Shown here: in pieces, positions 38,065 to 40,457 of the stretch | Numbering within the stretch: the stretch's first letter is position 1 | How the letters are laid out: the number at the start of each line of letters is the position of its first letter | Origin: Microcaldota archaeon | Lineage (GTDB): Archaea > Micrarchaeota > Micrarchaeia > Micrarchaeales > CABMGC01 | NCBI GenBank assembly: GCA_021848025.1 | Contig: JAJZND010000014.1 | Span: 1-40,457 of the forward strand | DNA: 40,457 nt | Reading direction: 5' to 3' | Program-made: the position numbers and the translations under genes | The notes under the pieces: generated by a model | The model's input: the letters and a program-made list of their open reading frames with translations, nothing else | What the model was told of the DNA's origin: nothing | Databases searched by the model: none

Positions 38065-38126
38065 GTGACATTCTCCCACCCGTAAGCGGTGTGGGCTTCC
38101 TCTACATCATGGATTCCACTCCTTTG
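38065..38126 (-). mobile_element. Probable decayed right end of an IS200/IS605 (IS1341/TnpB) element
   Basis: Reverse strand GGAAGCCCACACCGCTTACGGGTGGGAGAATGTCAC with hairpin CCCAC.CCG-TAAG-CGG.GTGGG resembles TnpB-element right ends; preceded by GVESMM*/EEAH-like coding remnant. Confidence 0.5.
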
Positions 38127-38193
38127 ATGCAGAGCATATTTTCATATCGTCATCCATGTTTATATGCCTTTTTTGCTGTTTTGCGGTTCGCTC

Positions 38194-38724
38194 TCATTCC
38201 ATCCTTGAAGGGCGCGGAATTTCTCGCTCCCCTTTGCTAAAATTGCGCCGCTTGCGCTCCATTATTCTGTATGCTTTTTTGTGCGTGCCACCCTTCAGCA
38301 AAACATTAAGGGCAGTAACAGCTATATCTATTTGCTCGACTGTGCCTATCACTCCAATGGTATTCCCGTATATTGAAATTGATGCACCGCTCACTTCCTG
38401 CATATACTCTTTTGTCCTGCCATTTCTACCTATAACCCTTGCTTTTATTCTTCTTATCTGCGCCTCGTTTCTGAACAAATCCTTCAGATATACATACTTT
38501 GAGAAGTAGTCTTCCAGCAGCAGCTTTTCAGCTACCTTCATCTCGAATCCTCTTCCAAACGCCTGAATCACATTCTTCGCGTTGTATTCTTCATATCCCG
38601 GTCCATTTATCAGCACAAGGTTCTCTTCCTTGAGCTCTATTTTGCATCCGAGAGACTTGCTAACATCATGCAGGATACCTGCAAGCTCTTTTGCCCTTTT
38701 GTGAGGTATCAATATTTGCTCCAT
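38194..38724 (-). CDS. KH-domain RNA-binding protein, PNO1/Dim2-like
   Basis: 176 aa; RIKARVIGRNGRTKEYMQEVSGASISIYGNTIGVIGTVEQIDIAVTALNVLLKGGTHKKAYRIMERKRR. Confidence 0.9.
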   Translation of the reverse strand: MEQILIPHKRAKELAGILHDVSKSLGCKIELKEENLVLINGPGYEEYNAKNVIQAFGRGFEMKVAEKLLLEDYFSKYVYLKDLFRNEAQIRRIKARVIGRNGRTKEYMQEVSGASISIYGNTIGVIGTVEQIDIAVTALNVLLKGGTHKKAYRIMERKRRNFSKGEREIPRPSRME

Positions 38725-38925
38725 TAAACCACAGGATTAGAGACAGTTTTATTATTGAAGCAAACTTCTTTATACATTATGCATCCTCGCTTTACTTTAC
38801 AGAGGTTTTATTGTAGCTTAGAAGGATACGAATGCTTTGATGCGTCACCACGAACGGCAGTACTTATAGTCAGGCATATCTCTCATGCCAGATGACGTAT
38901 CGATGCCCGGGGCCAATCCAATAAA

Positions 38926-39537
38926 CTACGGCGGGCTCTTTAAATGCACAGGCAAAGCTGCTGATGCGGTATAAAGCGCAACTGCACTTGCCAAGAAGAT
39001 AAAGATTGAGAAAAGAATCACAAGCAGTATCCACGCAGGGCTTTTATTCTTTACCTTTGCCTCTGCCCTGTCTACCATTATTGTCAGCGGCCATCCTAAT
39101 ATACCGGATATGCCGAACAGGAGAAAAAGGCCGAGCACGCCTAGTGGAGACTGTGAGAGGTGCAGATTGTATGCGTTCGTGCCGTATATTATTGACATTA
39201 TGCCCAATAAAAATCCCAGGAAGCCGATGTACTGTATCTTCATGCCCTTGTATATGGACCATGCACCTCCCAGAAAGAGGAGGCCCACCAGTACGAATAT
39301 ATCATAATAAAGGATATTATAGCTGCCAGGCAGTGGCCATGTGAACTGACCGTAAAGGCTCGAGATGAAAGCATAAAAGCCCAGGAGTGCGAGCGGAATT
39401 GCGCCGGAGCTTATTGCTGCCTCAGCGGATTTGCCTTTTCTGTACAAAAATATGCCGTGTATTACTATGTATAGAAGCGTGAGACCCATGAAGCCGAGCG
39501 CAAAGAGTTGCGAAGTCAGAATGTCAATGTATGCCAT
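38926..39537 (-). CDS. DUF981-like membrane protein
   Basis: 203 aa, about seven TMs; WPLPGSYNILYYDIFVLVGLLFLGGAWSIYKGMKIQYIGFLG pattern. Confidence 0.65.
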   Translation of the reverse strand: MAYIDILTSQLFALGFMGLTLLYIVIHGIFLYRKGKSAEAAISSGAIPLALLGFYAFISSLYGQFTWPLPGSYNILYYDIFVLVGLLFLGGAWSIYKGMKIQYIGFLGFLLGIMSIIYGTNAYNLHLSQSPLGVLGLFLLFGISGILGWPLTIMVDRAEAKVKNKSPAWILLVILFSIFIFLASAVALYTASAALPVHLKSPP

Positions 39538-39817
39538 AAAGAAGTAATGACTTAAAGCTTTAAAAAGCTTAGCCAGCTAAGCGCTATCTTACATAACAGA
39601 GTTATTACCTACAACTGCAAAAATCGGCTGTAACAATTGGCGCATGCGCCGTAATCGCAAAGTCTGGTTATACAGCCGGCATGCGATTGTGGATCTGTAA
39701 GCAATAATAAAAATTCTTACCGTTTGAAATCAAGTCCAATGAGGCCGTTCTTGCAGGTTATGACTTCTGCCCGACCATCCATCACTTATTACATAGGTCC
39801 ATGCGTATTGAGAAAGA

Positions 39818-39825
39818 TTTAAATA
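39818..39825 (+). promoter_or_regulatory. BRE/TATA-like promoter
   Basis: gagaaagatTTTAAATActttt just upstream of the 11-bp repeat lattice. Confidence 0.5.
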
Positions 39826-39838
39826 CTTTTTCATTCAT

Positions 39839-39926
39839 ATTATGATTCAATCATGATTCTTTCATGAAGTGTCCCTGTAAGGTTCATGGATGCTTCATGA
39901 AATGTTCATGTATGTGTCATGAAGGA
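39839..39926. repeat. 11-bp-periodic TTCATGA(A/T) repeat array
   Basis: TCATGA-like hexamers begin at 39840, 39851, 39862, (39873 degenerate), 39884, 39895, 39906, 39917, exactly 11 bp apart. Confidence 0.9.
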
Positions 39927-40457
39927 TTGTTGCTGGATGATAAAATGGCTAGGCGGGGGGGACAGATAGAAAAGGAAATCAGGCACCTTAGAGAGGAGAT
40001 ACAGAACCTCGCCACAAGAAAAAATACTATAGAACAGGTAGCTGAATCCGAAAGCGTACCTTCATCGCTTATAAAGTACATGACCGAGGAGCGAGAGAGG
40101 ACAAACAAGCTGCTGGCAAGTATAATGGAAAAAGTGAATACTCTGCAAAAAGAGCTTGATACGCTGTACAGCGGAGAGGCGCAAGAACAGCAGTATGCCG
40201 AACAAATGCAGGATAGCAGGGAGATACCGCTCTCTGAGCTTGACACAAAGATCTTGAATTTTGTCCAGTTGAAAGGGATGGTCTGCGCAGATGACGTTAG
40301 AACTTTCATGAAGTATAACGGTAGAAATGCGGCATGCGCAAGGCTGAACAAGTTGCATAAAGATGGGCTTGTGGACAGGATTCAACTAGGTCACAAGGTT
40401 TATTACAAATATGATGCTGGCAAGACGACCAATACGCTCATTATATCACCTCCACAG
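39864..40457 (+). CDS. coiled-coil plus C-terminal winged-helix protein, truncated by the window end; possible Cys-rich N-terminus
   Basis: Open from ATG 39864 (MKCPCKVHGCFMKCSCMCHEG…) or ATG 39945 (MARRGGQIEKEIRHLREE…) to the window edge; wHTH-like LDTKILNFVQLKGMVCADDVRTFMKYNGRNAACARLNKLHKDGLVDR. Confidence 0.75.
   Translation, partial: MKCPCKVHGCFMKCSCMCHEGLLLDDKMARRGGQIEKEIRHLREEIQNLATRKNTIEQVAESESVPSSLIKYMTEERERTNKLLASIMEKVNTLQKELDTLYSGEAQEQQYAEQMQDSREIPLSELDTKILNFVQLKGMVCADDVRTFMKYNGRNAACARLNKLHKDGLVDRIQLGHKVYYKYDAGKTTNTLIISPPQ

Noticed and set aside
39839-39926. CRISPR array
   Set aside because: Repeat unit is only 11 bp with no spacer structure; better explained as a phased operator-like lattice.

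Overview
The window is archaeal: it has TFB, eS26, ScpA/ScpB, PAC2, DUF763, an archaeal-type PNO1 KH protein, and BRE/TATA-like promoters. Gene content fits a DPANN/Micrarchaeota-like (ARMAN-type) lineage, but that placement is inference only. Most of the window is housekeeping: two tandem MFS transporters, scpB-scpA, an aldehyde dehydrogenase, carA-carB with a dihydroorotate dehydrogenase, TFB, malic enzyme, thioredoxin reductase, and four tRNAs (Val-CAC, Thr-GGT, Leu-TAA, Gln-TTG). The main candidate system is a compact, AT-rich operon at about 30.77-37.91 kb with a divergent HerA-like ATPase at 29.08-30.64 kb. It looks like a minimal archaeal type IV secretion / DNA-transfer machine. It encodes a VirB2/CedA1-like pilin candidate, a VirB6/CedA-like polytopic protein, an apparently split VirB4 (2-TM plus N-terminal domain, then a separate ATPase), unknown accessory proteins, small membrane proteins, and a second VirB4/HerA-like ATPase. 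No relaxase or VirB11 is visible. It ends next to a tRNA-Gln gene and what looks like a decayed IS605/IS1341 (TnpB) right end. Other notable signals are an exact 11-bp lattice of TCATGA repeats before or within the 5' end of a coiled-coil/winged-helix gene cut by the window end, a 20-nt hairpin insertion in the D-loop of tRNA-Leu, a paired ~55-bp repeat flanking a GNAT/membrane-protein cassette, and a small basic protein with an internal duplication. All family calls come from reading motifs and architecture. No searches were run.
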